Below, in pieces: positions 39,336 through 47,582 of a stretch of DNA of 64,000 nt. Numbering within the stretch: position 1 is the first letter of the stretch; every line of letters starts with the position of its first letter. A model generated the notes under the pieces. The model did not search any database. It saw only the letters and a program-made list of their open reading frames with translations, and was not told the DNA's origin. The position numbers and the translations under genes were made by a program. Origin of the DNA: Profundibacter amoris (GTDB lineage Bacteria; Pseudomonadota; Alphaproteobacteria; Rhodobacterales; Rhodobacteraceae); NCBI RefSeq assembly GCF_003544895.1, contig NZ_CP032125.1:1-64000 (forward strand), written 5' to 3'.

Positions 39336-40931
39336 TTAATGAACGCCGAATTCCAGTGGTTTGACTGATTGGAACAGGCCGGTGCTGCCCAGATCCGAAA
39401 TCGCCTTTTCACATATCGGGTTGTCCAGATACAGCAGCGCAATCGCATCACCGCCCACATGGGTCCGGCCCAATGTAAAGTTGGCGATATTTACGTTGTT
39501 TTCACCCAGAACCCGACCCAATGTGCCAATAATCCGCGGCACGTCCTTGTTGGTGGTGTACAGCATGTGTTCGCCGATTTCGGCGTCAATCTGGATGCCC
39601 TTGATCTGGATAAAGCGCGGTTTGCCGTCGCTGAACACGGTGCCTGCAATGGTGCGTTCGATCGTATCCGTAACCACGGTCAGTTTGATATAACCGTCAA
39701 ACACGCCCGATTTTTCCTGCGTGGTTTTGGATATCTGGATGCCGCGGTCTTTGGCGATCACTGGGGCGGAAACCATGTTCACATCGGGGTTGGTGGCCTT
39801 CATGATACCGGAAATCGCACCGCAATCCAGCGCGTCCAGATTCATTTCGGCGGCAACGCCATCATACAGGATGTTGATGGCTTTGATCGGCTCGTGCGTC
39901 AATTGACCGACAAAGGCCCCCAGATGTTCGGCCAGTTTTAACCACGGACCCATGACCTTGGCCTCTTCGGCGGTGACCGATGGCATGTTCAGCGCGTTAG
40001 TGACAGCACCGGTCAGCAGGTAATCCGACATTTGTTCGGCCACTTGAACGGCCACGTTTTCCTGTGCTTCTGCGGTGGATGCGCCCAGATGCGGGGTACA
40101 AACCACGTTGGGCAGGCCGAACAGCGGGCTGTCCTTGGCGGGCTCGACTTCGTAAACGTCGAATCCGGCGCCGGCGACGTGGCCGGATTTAAGGGCATCG
40201 GCCAAGGCGGCTTCGTCCACCAGACCGCCACGGGCACAGTTGATCACCCGCACGCCTTTTTTCATTTTGGCGATGGCTTTGGCGTTCAGGATGCCGCGGG
40301 TTTTATCGGTCAGCGGCACATGCAGGGTGATGAAATCGGCCCGTGCCAGCAGATCGTCCAGTTCTACCTTTTCCACACCCATTTTCGCGGCGCGTTCTTC
40401 CGACAGGAAGGGGTCATAGGCGATCACCTTCATCTTCAGGCCCAGCGCGCGGTTGGCAACGATCGAGCCAATATTCCCCGCGCCGATCAGGCCAAGGGTT
40501 TTATTGGTGATCTCGGTCCCCATAAAGCGGGATTTTTCCCATTTGCCCGCCTGGGTCGAGGCATTGGCCTCGGGCAATTGCCGCGCCACGGCGAACATCA
40601 GGGCGATGGCATGTTCGGCAGTGGTGATCGAATTGCCGAATGGTGTGTTCATCACGATCACACCCTTTTTCGAGGCGGCGGGGATATCGACATTGTCCAC
40701 CCCGATACCGGCGCGGGCAACAACCTTGAGGTTTTTCGCGGCCTCCAGGATTTTCGGTGTGACCTTGGTTGCCGAGCGAATGGCAAGGCCGTCATAGGCC
40801 GGGATCGCGGCCAGCAGGGCGTCTTTGTCTTTGCCAAGGTCGGGCATGAAATCAACATCAATGCCACGGTCGCGGAAAATCTGGACGGCGGTTTCCGAGA
40901 GTTTATCGGAGACGAGTACTTTGGGTGCCAT
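39336..40931 (-). CDS. serA: D-3-phosphoglycerate dehydrogenase
   Basis: SerA oxidises 3-phosphoglycerate to phosphohydroxypyruvate, the entry to serine synthesis. The 531-residue product is the long form. It has an N-terminal substrate domain, Rossmann motif LGLIGAGNIGSIVANRALG and catalytic segments GGLVDEAAL and TPHLGASTAEAQ. An intervening domain and a C-terminal ACT domain (HMLYTTNKDVPRIIG, ending GVH) follow. The ACT domain usually provides serine feedback. It lies 60 bases behind serC on the same strand with AAGGAG before the ATG, and a terminator follows. Confidence 0.96.
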   Translation of the reverse strand: MAPKVLVSDKLSETAVQIFRDRGIDVDFMPDLGKDKDALLAAIPAYDGLAIRSATKVTPKILEAAKNLKVVARAGIGVDNVDIPAASKKGVIVMNTPFGNSITTAEHAIALMFAVARQLPEANASTQAGKWEKSRFMGTEITNKTLGLIGAGNIGSIVANRALGLKMKVIAYDPFLSEERAAKMGVEKVELDDLLARADFITLHVPLTDKTRGILNAKAIAKMKKGVRVINCARGGLVDEAALADALKSGHVAGAGFDVYEVEPAKDSPLFGLPNVVCTPHLGASTAEAQENVAVQVAEQMSDYLLTGAVTNALNMPSVTAEEAKVMGPWLKLAEHLGAFVGQLTHEPIKAINILYDGVAAEMNLDALDCGAISGIMKATNPDVNMVSAPVIAKDRGIQISKTTQEKSGVFDGYIKLTVVTDTIERTIAGTVFSDGKPRFIQIKGIQIDAEIGEHMLYTTNKDVPRIIGTLGRVLGENNVNIANFTLGRTHVGGDAIALLYLDNPICEKAISDLGSTGLFQSVKPLEFGVH

Positions 40932-40962
40932 TGTTAAGGCTCCTTTGAATTTGAAATGTAAG

Positions 40963-40989
40963 GGGGGACGGCCCCATGGGCCGCCCGGA
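40963..40989 (-). other. Hairpin between serC and serA
   Basis: GGACGGCCC, a three-base loop and GGGCCGCCC form a stem with one mismatch in the 60-base serC-serA gap. No long T-run follows on the minus strand. It may stabilise the serC end or reduce read-through into serA. Confidence 0.4.
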
Positions 40990-40991
40990 AA

Positions 40992-42134
40992 TTACGCGTT
41001 GATTTCGGCGTTAAAGACCCAGTCCAGCCATGGCATCAACGCCTGAACGTCAGCGGTTTCCACCGTCCCACCGCACCAGATCCGCAGGCCCGCAGGGGCA
41101 TCACGGTAGGCGCCGATGTCATAGGCGACACCGGCATCTTCCAGACGTTTGGCCACAGCCTTGGCAAAACCGGCACCGTCGATGATGCGGCTGTCGGTGA
41201 ATTTGAGGCACACCGAGGTATTGGAGCGCAGCGCCGGATCCTCGGCAAGGAATTCGATCCAGTCGTGTTCCATTACAAACGCTTCTATTACAGCGGTATT
41301 GGCATCCGCGCGGGCGATCATGCCCTTCAGGCCGCCAACCGATTTGGCCCAGTCCAGCGCGACCAGATAATCCTCGACCGCCAGCATGGACGGGGTGTTG
41401 ATGGTGGCCCCGCTAAAAATACCGTCGATCAGTTTGCCGCCCTTGGTCAGGCGGAAAATTTTCGGCAGGGGCCATGGCGGGGTGTAGGATTCCAGCCGTT
41501 CAACCGCACGCGGCGACAGGATCAGCATCCCGTGGGCTGCTTCGCCGCCCAGCACCTTTTGCCAACTGAAAGTGGTGACATCCAGCTTGTCCCACGGCAG
41601 GTCCATTGCGAAGGCCGCCGATGTGGCGTCGCAGATGGTCAGGCCCTGACGGTTTGCCGGAATAAAATCGCCATTTGGAACGCGCACGCCGGATGTTGTG
41701 CCGTTCCATGTAAACACCACATCGGCGTTGAAATCGACGGCGTTCAGGTCAACGATCTGGCCGTAATCGGCCACTGTTACCTTGGCGTCCAGTTTCAGCT
41801 GTTTCACCACATCGGTGACCCAGCCCGCGCCGAAACTTTCCCAGGCCAGCATTTCAACCGGACGGGCGCCCAGCAATGACCACATGGCCATTTCCATTGC
41901 GCCGGTGTCCGAGGCGGGAACGATGCCGATTTTGTAATCGGCGGGAATTTCCAGCGCGTCACGGGTGGTTTCGATCGCTGCTTTCAGCTTGGCTTTGCCA
42001 ATTGCAGCGCGATGCGAACGGCCCAGCGGCGCGTCGGACAAGGCATCAAGTGTATAGGTGGGGTTTTTGGCGCAAGGGCCGGACGAAAAACGCGGATTCG
42101 CCGGCTTGATTGCCGGTTGTGCAGGTATAGACAT
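40992..42134 (-). CDS. serC: Phosphoserine aminotransferase
   Basis: SerC transfers an amino group from glutamate to phosphohydroxypyruvate. The 380-residue product begins [20 protein letters not shown]. The PLP-binding lysine is in [15 protein letters not shown], and [19 protein letters not shown] lies before it. Length and sequence style are of the alphaproteobacterial/archaeal-type SerC rather than the E. coli type. The frame stays open to 42221, but AAGGA about six bases from 42134 and the family N-terminus fix the start. It heads the serC-serA operon, divergent from serB, with a structured leader. Confidence 0.95.
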   Translation of the reverse strand: MSIPAQPAIKPANPRFSSGPCAKNPTYTLDALSDAPLGRSHRAAIGKAKLKAAIETTRDALEIPADYKIGIVPASDTGAMEMAMWSLLGARPVEMLAWESFGAGWVTDVVKQLKLDAKVTVADYGQIVDLNAVDFNADVVFTWNGTTSGVRVPNGDFIPANRQGLTICDATSAAFAMDLPWDKLDVTTFSWQKVLGGEAAHGMLILSPRAVERLESYTPPWPLPKIFRLTKGGKLIDGIFSGATINTPSMLAVEDYLVALDWAKSVGGLKGMIARADANTAVIEAFVMEHDWIEFLAEDPALRSNTSVCLKFTDSRIIDGAGFAKAVAKRLEDAGVAYDIGAYRDAPAGLRIWCGGTVETADVQALMPWLDWVFNAEINA

Positions 42135-42138
42135 GGTA

Positions 42139-42221
42139 TCCTTCCAGATATAATGCCCCTCGTTGGGGAGGGGTAGCCCACTTGCGGCAATACTGATACG
42201 CGGGGGGGCGCGCAACCGCAA
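42139..42221 (-). promoter_or_regulatory. Structured serC leader, candidate serC RNA motif
   Basis: Read on the minus strand, TTGCGG (42221-42216) pairs with CCGCAA (42187-42182) around an inner CGCG hairpin (42212-42209 with 42202-42199). A second hairpin, CCCCTC with GAGGGG (42173-42168 with 42161-42156), lies just before the ribosome site GGAAGGA. A conserved serC leader RNA of unknown function is known from alphaproteobacteria. The position agrees, but I cannot confirm the consensus from memory. Confidence 0.45.
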
Positions 42222-42275
42222 AAGTGTCGCATAGCGGCGTTTGAATCGGAAAAAACGACATAAAGGTTATGAGAA

Positions 42276-43148
42276 ATGTTTACAGTCACGCTTTTGTCCA
42301 GCCCGTCAAACCCTGTGGTCGGCCCCGCTGTGGTCGATTCCCTGCGCAATGCCTGGGGCGGCGGGGATGCGCTGTGGCTGGCACCGGATGTGGCGGCGGA
42401 ATTTCAGGTGGAAACCGTGCCTGCGAACCGCTGGGCTGTCTGGGCCGACTTGCAGGGCATGGGTGTTGATCTGGTGGTGCAGTCCTGCGAGGGGCGGCGC
42501 AAGAAGATGCTGCTGGCGGATATGGACAGCACGATGATTCAGCAGGAATGTATTGACGAATTGGCAGCCGAGGCCGGAATTGGCGACCATGTGGCGCAGA
42601 TCACCGCGCGGGCGATGAATGGCGAACTGAACTTCGAGGACGCGTTGCGCGAACGGGTCGGGCTGCTAAAGGGGCTGGATTCTGCCGTAATAGAGACTGT
42701 TCTGGCCAATCGCATCACCTTGATGCCCGGCGGCAAGGCGCTGTTGGCGACGATGAAGGCCAACGGGGCCTATGCGGCGCTGGTGTCGGGCGGGTTCACC
42801 GCCTTTACGGGAATGGTGGCCGAAACGCTGGGCTTTGACGAACATCGCGCCAATACGCTGATCATTGCGGATGGCAAGCTGACGGGCGAGGTCGGGCAGC
42901 CGATTCTGGGGCGCGATGCCAAGGTGGTGGCCTTGAACGAAATCACCGCCCGGCTGGGCCTGTCAACGGATCAGGTGATGGCCGTGGGCGATGGCGCGAA
43001 TGATCTGGGGATGTTGGGGCTGGCAGGGGCCGGTGTTGCGCTGCATGCGAAACCGTCAGTGGCGGCGGAGTGCGATATCCGTATCAACCACGGCGATCTG
43101 ACGGCGCTGCTGTATATTCAGGGGTATAGTGTGGAAGAGTTTGTTTAG
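42276..43148 (+). CDS. serB: Phosphoserine phosphatase
   Basis: SerB removes phosphate from phosphoserine, the last step to serine. The 290-residue HAD-family product has the nucleophile motif LLADMDSTM (Asp82, Asp84), ALVSGGFTAFTGMVAETLGF with the conserved Ser, and VMAVGDGANDLGML supplying the Mg-binding Asp. The first 75 residues take the place of the ACT-like N-terminus of long SerB proteins. It is divergent from serC-serA, completing the pathway in one locus. A large palindromic element follows the stop. Confidence 0.95.
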   Translation: MFTVTLLSSPSNPVVGPAVVDSLRNAWGGGDALWLAPDVAAEFQVETVPANRWAVWADLQGMGVDLVVQSCEGRRKKMLLADMDSTMIQQECIDELAAEAGIGDHVAQITARAMNGELNFEDALRERVGLLKGLDSAVIETVLANRITLMPGGKALLATMKANGAYAALVSGGFTAFTGMVAETLGFDEHRANTLIIADGKLTGEVGQPILGRDAKVVALNEITARLGLSTDQVMAVGDGANDLGMLGLAGAGVALHAKPSVAAECDIRINHGDLTALLYIQGYSVEEFV

Positions 43149-43236
43149 CGCAACATTGTCATCCCCGCGCAAGCGGGGACCCCTCAAAGCGTTGCGCTAA
43201 GTTTCAAAAGGTCCCCGCTTGCGCGGGGATGACAAC
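43146..43236. repeat. Nested palindromic element between serB and asparaginase gene
   Basis: Two 26-base arms (43157-43182 and 43211-43236) are perfect inverted repeats. Each arm is itself a hairpin with the core CCCCGC-GCAA-GCGGGG. A second perfect inverted repeat, TTAGCGCAAC (43146-43155) with GTTGCGCTAA (43192-43201), overlaps and excludes the long stem. The element lies between convergent genes and could act as a bidirectional terminator or be a dispersed palindromic repeat. Confidence 0.8.
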
Positions 43237-43242
43237 AGCGCT

Positions 43243-44241
43243 CTAAAACACCCCTTCCGCAGGCCTCACATACCCCGTGGTAATCCCGTTGCAATTCGTA
43301 ATCGGCGCGTTCATGCGTTTCAATGTGGCAGGATGATTAGGCTCTAACATGCCCAGTTTCACCAATATCGCCGCAATCGCACATTCCGAGGCACGGAAAC
43401 TGCCATCAGCGATTTTCACCGCCACGCCCAACTTAAGTTCAGGGATGATCGCGGCAAAAACCGCCTCGGCCCCTGTTTTCAGCGCCACGCGCCCGTCCAT
43501 CGCCCGCATCAGTTCCGTGCAGGCGCGCCCTTCGCCGGCCACCAGTTCGGGATAGGTGGTCATCGCCTGAACCAGCGCCGCCGCAGCCCGTTCGCGCACC
43601 GACCCGCCATCTTCGCTGGCTGCGGCGAAAAACGCCATCGCGCGGGCGAAGCCGTGCATGGTGGTGGCGAAATTGGGCGCGGAACAGCCGTCAATGCCAA
43701 AACCGGGGCTGTCCATGCCGGTCACATCCTCGAACGCTTCGCGCACGGCCATTTGTACGGGGTGGTCGGGGTCATTGTATTCCGGCCCGCCGCCAAGGTG
43801 TTTGTTCAGGGTCAGAAAACCGGTGTGCTTGCCCGAACAGTTGTTGTGGATCTGACAGGGTTTTTCATGGGCGCGGATCAGGGCGTGGTGGGCCTCGGTA
43901 TCTTTGGGGTCGTGCGAGCCGCAACGTAGATCGGATTCCGACAGGGAAAGTGTCTCTAACCATGCCGAAACGCGGTCTGTATGGATCGCGGCACTGTTGT
44001 GCGAGGCACAGGAAAGCGCCAGCTGATCGGTGCCAATTCCGGCCGCCGCCGCCGCGCCGCTTTCGATCAAAGGCAGCGCCTGAATCATCTTTGACGACGA
44101 GCGAGGCAGCATCATAAAGTCAGGATCACCCCAGCTTTCGACGATATTTCCTGCCGCATCGCAGATCACCGCGTGGCCCGAATGGACCGATTCCAGAAAC
44201 GGCCCACGCCAGATTTCAGCCATTGGAACAGGGTTGCTCAT
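43243..44241 (-). CDS. L-asparaginase II family protein
   Basis: The 332-residue product belongs to the thermolabile asparaginase II family (PF06089 type), unrelated to the E. coli enzymes. Conserved stretches are RSSSKMIQALPLIESGAA, LSCASHNSAAIHTDRV, QIHNNCSGKHTGFL and GIDGCSAPNFATTM. It would hydrolyse asparagine to aspartate and ammonia. The frame is open to 44493, but the family N-terminus MSNPVPMAEIWRGPFLESVH and AGAGGA upstream set the start at 44241. It is divergent from the IalB-like gene. Confidence 0.9.
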   Translation of the reverse strand: MSNPVPMAEIWRGPFLESVHSGHAVICDAAGNIVESWGDPDFMMLPRSSSKMIQALPLIESGAAAAAGIGTDQLALSCASHNSAAIHTDRVSAWLETLSLSESDLRCGSHDPKDTEAHHALIRAHEKPCQIHNNCSGKHTGFLTLNKHLGGGPEYNDPDHPVQMAVREAFEDVTGMDSPGFGIDGCSAPNFATTMHGFARAMAFFAAASEDGGSVRERAAAALVQAMTTYPELVAGEGRACTELMRAMDGRVALKTGAEAVFAAIIPELKLGVAVKIADGSFRASECAIAAILVKLGMLEPNHPATLKRMNAPITNCNGITTGYVRPAEGVF

Positions 44242-44418
44242 CACATTTCCTCTCTGCCTTGCGCGAAAATTTGCCAACAGGGCTTTAATTACTGGGCGAT
44301 AATACGTTAATGTGTATGTATCGAGTTGAAAACACGCTCGCCCAAGCAAAAGGTCAAGACAAAATGACCACTGGCGCGGCATTAATTGAGGTAAAAACAG
44401 CTGGAGGCTGTGAAGGAC

Positions 44419-44946
44419 ATGAAATCTATTATCGCTAGAACACTGGGCGGCGCGCTGATTGCCATGTTGGCAACGGGTGCAATGGCGCAGCAATCGACCA
44501 ACCGCGTGGCGGCCAAAACCGACTGGAGCGTTTTTGTCGAGGATAACCCGACCGAATGCTGGGCTGTTTCCAGTCCCAAGGAAACCGTGAACACCAAGGA
44601 CGGGCGCGTTGTGGCCGTGCGGCGCAGTGAAATCCTGCTGTTTGTATCCTACCGTCCCGGATCGGGCGTAAAAGGCGAGCTGTCGTTTACCGGCGGTTAT
44701 CCGTTTGCCAAGGGTTCGACGGTTTCGATGCAGATTGGTGACAACACCTATGAATTGTTTACATCAGGTGAAAATGCATGGCCTGCCACACCGGCGGATG
44801 ACGCCAAGCTGATCACCGCAATGAAGCGCGGCGCCAAGGCTGTTGTGACCGGTCGCTCTGGACGCGGCACGGTGACCAAGGACACATTCTCGCTGCTGGG
44901 CTTTACCGCAGCGGTGGAAGAAGCGGCCAAACGCTGTTCCAACTAG
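44419..44946 (+). CDS. Invasion-associated locus B (IalB) family periplasmic protein
   Basis: The 175-residue product has a signal peptide (MKSIIARTLGGALIAMLATGAMA). The IalB-like core includes WSVFVEDNPTECWAVS, LFVSYRPGSGVKGELSF and TDTFSLLGFTAAVEEAAKRC-like (here KDTFSLLGFTAAVEEAAKRC). Two cysteines could form a disulphide. Alphaproteobacterial IalB homologues are periplasmic; in Bartonella IalB aids entry into erythrocytes, but free-living species carry it too, so a general envelope role is likely. An upstream GTG at 44410 is possible but too close to GGAGG. A strong terminator follows. Confidence 0.85.
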   Translation: MKSIIARTLGGALIAMLATGAMAQQSTNRVAAKTDWSVFVEDNPTECWAVSSPKETVNTKDGRVVAVRRSEILLFVSYRPGSGVKGELSFTGGYPFAKGSTVSMQIGDNTYELFTSGENAWPATPADDAKLITAMKRGAKAVVTGRSGRGTVTKDTFSLLGFTAAVEEAAKRCSN

Positions 44947-44972
44947 GGTATAGCCCTGTTTGAAATTACCGG

Positions 44973-44998
44973 CACCCCGTCGCGTTTGTGGCGGGGTG
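44973..44998 (+). terminator. Intrinsic terminator after the IalB-like gene
   Basis: CACCCCG (44973-44979) pairs with CGGGGTG (44992-44998), and the stem can extend inwards by four pairs to a GTTT loop. TTTTGTTT follows directly. It separates the IalB-like gene from rlmN. Confidence 0.85.
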
Positions 44999-45062
44999 TT
45001 TTGTTTGGCAATACCTTTGCGAATCCTTTAAAGGGTTCGTTCTAACCCCGCAGGAGATCGCA

Positions 45063-46238
45063 ATGTCAGACAAGGCCCCCATCACCCCCGAAGTCGTGAC
45101 CCTGCCGCGCAAAGCGGATCAGGAGGGCAAAGCGAACCTTGTCGGTCTGACCCGCGAGGCACTGCGCGATGCGCTGATCGAGGCAGGCATCTCCGAAAAG
45201 CAGGGCAAGATGCGGGCGGGGCAGATATGGCAGTGGATTTACCAAAAGGGTGTCCGCGATTTTGCCCAGATGACCAATCTGTCCAAAGACATCCGCGCCA
45301 TGCTGGCCGAAAAATTTGTGGTGGCGGTGCCCGAGGTGGTGACCAAACAGGTTTCCAGCGATGGCACCCGCAAATATCTGGTGCGGATCGCGGGCGGGCA
45401 TGAGGTCGAGATCGTTTACATTCCCGAAGAGGGGCGCGGCACCCTGTGCATTTCCTCGCAGGTGGGCTGCACCCTGACCTGTTCGTTCTGCCATACCGGC
45501 ACGCAAAGGCTGGTGCGCAACCTGACCGCTGCCGAAATTATCGGGCAGGTGATGGTGGCGCGTGATGATCTGGGTGAATGGCCGGAATTGGGTGTGCCAA
45601 ACCCGCCCGAGGCCCGGCTTTTGTCTAACATTGTGCTGATGGGCATGGGCGAACCTTTGTATAATTTCGATGCCGTGCGCGATGCGATGAAAATCGCGAT
45701 GGACCCCGAGGGGATATCGCTGTCGCGTCGCCGGATCACCCTGTCGACATCTGGCGTGGTGCCGGAAATTGCCCGCACAGCGGATGAAATCGGCTGCATG
45801 TTGGCGGTGTCATTCCACGCTACCACGGACGAGGTGCGCGACGGGTTGGTGCCGATTAACAAGAAATGGAACATCGAGGTGTTGCTGGATGCGCTGCGGG
45901 AATATCCCAAGGCCAGCAATTCGGAACGCATCACCTTTGAGTATGTCATGCTGAAGGGCGTGAACGACAGTGACGAGGATGCGCGGCGTCTGGTGCAGTT
46001 GATCAAGGGGATACCGGCCAAGATCAACCTGATTCCGTTCAATGAATGGCCCGGCTCGCCCTATGAGCGTTCATCCAACAACCGCATCCGCGCGTTCTCG
46101 GATATTGTGTATAACGCTGGTTATTCATCGCCGGTGCGCAAACCGCGGGGCGAAGATATTATGGCGGCCTGTGGTCAGTTGAAATCGGAAAGCGAGCGCA
46201 TCAAGAAAAGCCGTAAAGGTACGGCTGCCGATATCTAA
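45063..46238 (+). CDS. rlmN: Dual-specificity 23S rRNA / tRNA adenine-C2 methyltransferase RlmN
   Basis: RlmN is a radical-SAM enzyme that methylates A2503 of 23S rRNA and A37 of some tRNAs, improving decoding accuracy. The 391-residue product has the cluster motif [11 protein letters not shown] (CxxxCxxC), [12 protein letters not shown] and [12 protein letters not shown]. The C-terminal catalytic Cys is near [13 protein letters not shown]. The frame is open back to 44988, but CAGGAG before 45063 and the N-terminus [12 protein letters not shown] favour the later ATG. The end overlaps the convergent orphan gene by four bases. Confidence 0.96.
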   Translation: MSDKAPITPEVVTLPRKADQEGKANLVGLTREALRDALIEAGISEKQGKMRAGQIWQWIYQKGVRDFAQMTNLSKDIRAMLAEKFVVAVPEVVTKQVSSDGTRKYLVRIAGGHEVEIVYIPEEGRGTLCISSQVGCTLTCSFCHTGTQRLVRNLTAAEIIGQVMVARDDLGEWPELGVPNPPEARLLSNIVLMGMGEPLYNFDAVRDAMKIAMDPEGISLSRRRITLSTSGVVPEIARTADEIGCMLAVSFHATTDEVRDGLVPINKKWNIEVLLDALREYPKASNSERITFEYVMLKGVNDSDEDARRLVQLIKGIPAKINLIPFNEWPGSPYERSSNNRIRAFSDIVYNAGYSSPVRKPRGEDIMAACGQLKSESERIKKSRKGTAADI

Positions 46239-46597
46239 GATGGGCCTCGCAAAACATTACAGGTGGTTTTATCAGTCAGGTTTCTGCAGATAATATATTG
46301 GTGTTTGTCTGCTGAAATTGGTCGCCCTTGCCAATAGATCGAGCAGTCAGTGGTTTCATTTTCTGCAATTTTGCAGCCGACGGACCACCCAACTTTATAA
46401 GCTGCAGAATAACTAAAAGCGTTTCCACATTCGTATTCCATCGTTGTTACATCGCATTTTGATTTATAACATATCTCAAAGACGGGTGCGGACATCGACA
46501 GGCTCCCGTCTGTAAAGTTATCGCACCCACCAAAGGCTTGGTTGGTTGCCAGAAAAACAAAAGCAATTGCCAGATTAAGTGATATTTTCTGCATCAC
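46235..46597 (-). CDS. Cysteine-rich secreted protein of unknown function, AT-rich
   Basis: I do not recognise this 120-residue protein. It begins with a signal peptide ([23 protein letters not shown]). The mature part has eight cysteines (about residues 25, 43, 48, 57, 75, 84, 103 and 112), enough for four disulphides, with many Thr, Ser and Asn. The four full 60-base rows I counted in it average about 42% GC against about 60% for neighbours, and codons such as TTA and ATA are frequent. That suggests recent acquisition or weak selection. It overlaps the rlmN stop by four bases and lies downstream of the LOG gene, 15 bases apart, so it may be read from that promoter. Confidence 0.7.
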   Translation of the reverse strand: MMQKISLNLAIAFVFLATNQAFGGCDNFTDGSLSMSAPVFEICYKSKCDVTTMEYECGNAFSYSAAYKVGWSVGCKIAENETTDCSIYWQGRPISADKHQYIICRNLTDKTTCNVLRGPS

Positions 46598-46612
46598 TTA
46601 TGCCCCTACTCG

Positions 46613-47428
46613 TCACACTTCCCAGTTCTCGATCACCTCGACCGCCTCCTGCGCGGTTTCGACAAATTTGAACAGGTCCAGATCCTCGGCCGAAATCGTG
46701 CCCGCATCGGCCAGTACCTCCCAGTTGATGATACTACGCCAGAATTTTTCGCCAAACAGCAGGAAGGGAATACGCTCCATCCGGCCGGTCTGGATCAGGG
46801 TCAGGGTTTCAAAAGTTTCGTCCAGCGTGCCGAACCCGCCGGGGAACACGGCCAATGCTTTGGCGCGCATCAGGAAATGCATCTTGCGAATGGCGAAATA
46901 GTGGAAATTGAAACACAAATCGGGCGTCACATATTCGTTCGGTGCCTGTTCATGCGGCAGCACGATGTTCAACCCGATCGAAACCCCGCCCGCATCCAGT
47001 GCGCCACGGTTTCCCGCCTCCATCACCCCCGGCCCGCCACCGGTGACGATCACGTTTTCCTTGCCGCCATTGCCGTTGCTTTTCAGCGTCATCAGACGGG
47101 CAAACTCGCGGGCCTCATCATAGTATTTCGACAGTTCCGCCAGTGTTTTGGTACGGGCTGTATCCTTTTTGGCCGGTTCCGGAATCCGCGCCCCGCCAAA
47201 CAGAACAACGGTGGAATCTATGCCGGCCTCGTCCAGCGCCATTTCCGGTTTCAGCAGCTCCAGTTGCAACCGCACGGGGCGCAATTCGTCTCGGCACAGG
47301 AATTCGTCATCGGCAAAGGCCAGCCGGTAGGACGGCGCGCGGGTTTGCGGCGTGTCCGGTATTTCGAGGGCGGCTTCGATATCCTGCCGCGAGTGGCGCA
47401 TCGGGTGTTTGCGATGATCTTTGTTCAT
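46613..47428 (-). CDS. LOG-family protein (TIGR00730-type Rossmann fold)
   Basis: The 271-residue product has the LOG signature PGGFGTLDE and the nucleotide-binding VTGGGPGVMEAGNRGAL. Together these are typical of cytokinin-riboside phosphoribohydrolase (Lonely guy) and related AMP-cleaving enzymes. In bacteria these proteins release bases from nucleoside monophosphates; the true substrate is usually unknown. An N-terminal extension of about 60 residues precedes the domain. AAGGA precedes the ATG at 47428. It is divergent from selD across about 150 bases. Confidence 0.85.
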   Translation of the reverse strand: MNKDHRKHPMRHSRQDIEAALEIPDTPQTRAPSYRLAFADDEFLCRDELRPVRLQLELLKPEMALDEAGIDSTVVLFGGARIPEPAKKDTARTKTLAELSKYYDEAREFARLMTLKSNGNGGKENVIVTGGGPGVMEAGNRGALDAGGVSIGLNIVLPHEQAPNEYVTPDLCFNFHYFAIRKMHFLMRAKALAVFPGGFGTLDETFETLTLIQTGRMERIPFLLFGEKFWRSIINWEVLADAGTISAEDLDLFKFVETAQEAVEVIENWEV

Positions 47429-47582
47429 AGTGCTTCCTTGAATTCCATGTGATGCAACAGTCCTGCATTAAAGCGGTGTTTGTCGGCAATGCCAAGCGCA
47501 AACAGATCGCGTTCCCGTGACTTGAACTTCGCCGCCGACAGGCATAGTCACATTGCAAAACCCTGTTATCATTGGTCCTCAC

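Noticed and set aside
47429-47560. tRNA gene in the LOG-selD gap
   Set aside because: GTTCAAGTC resembles a T-loop but no cloverleaf, acceptor stem or anticodon arm can be built around it.
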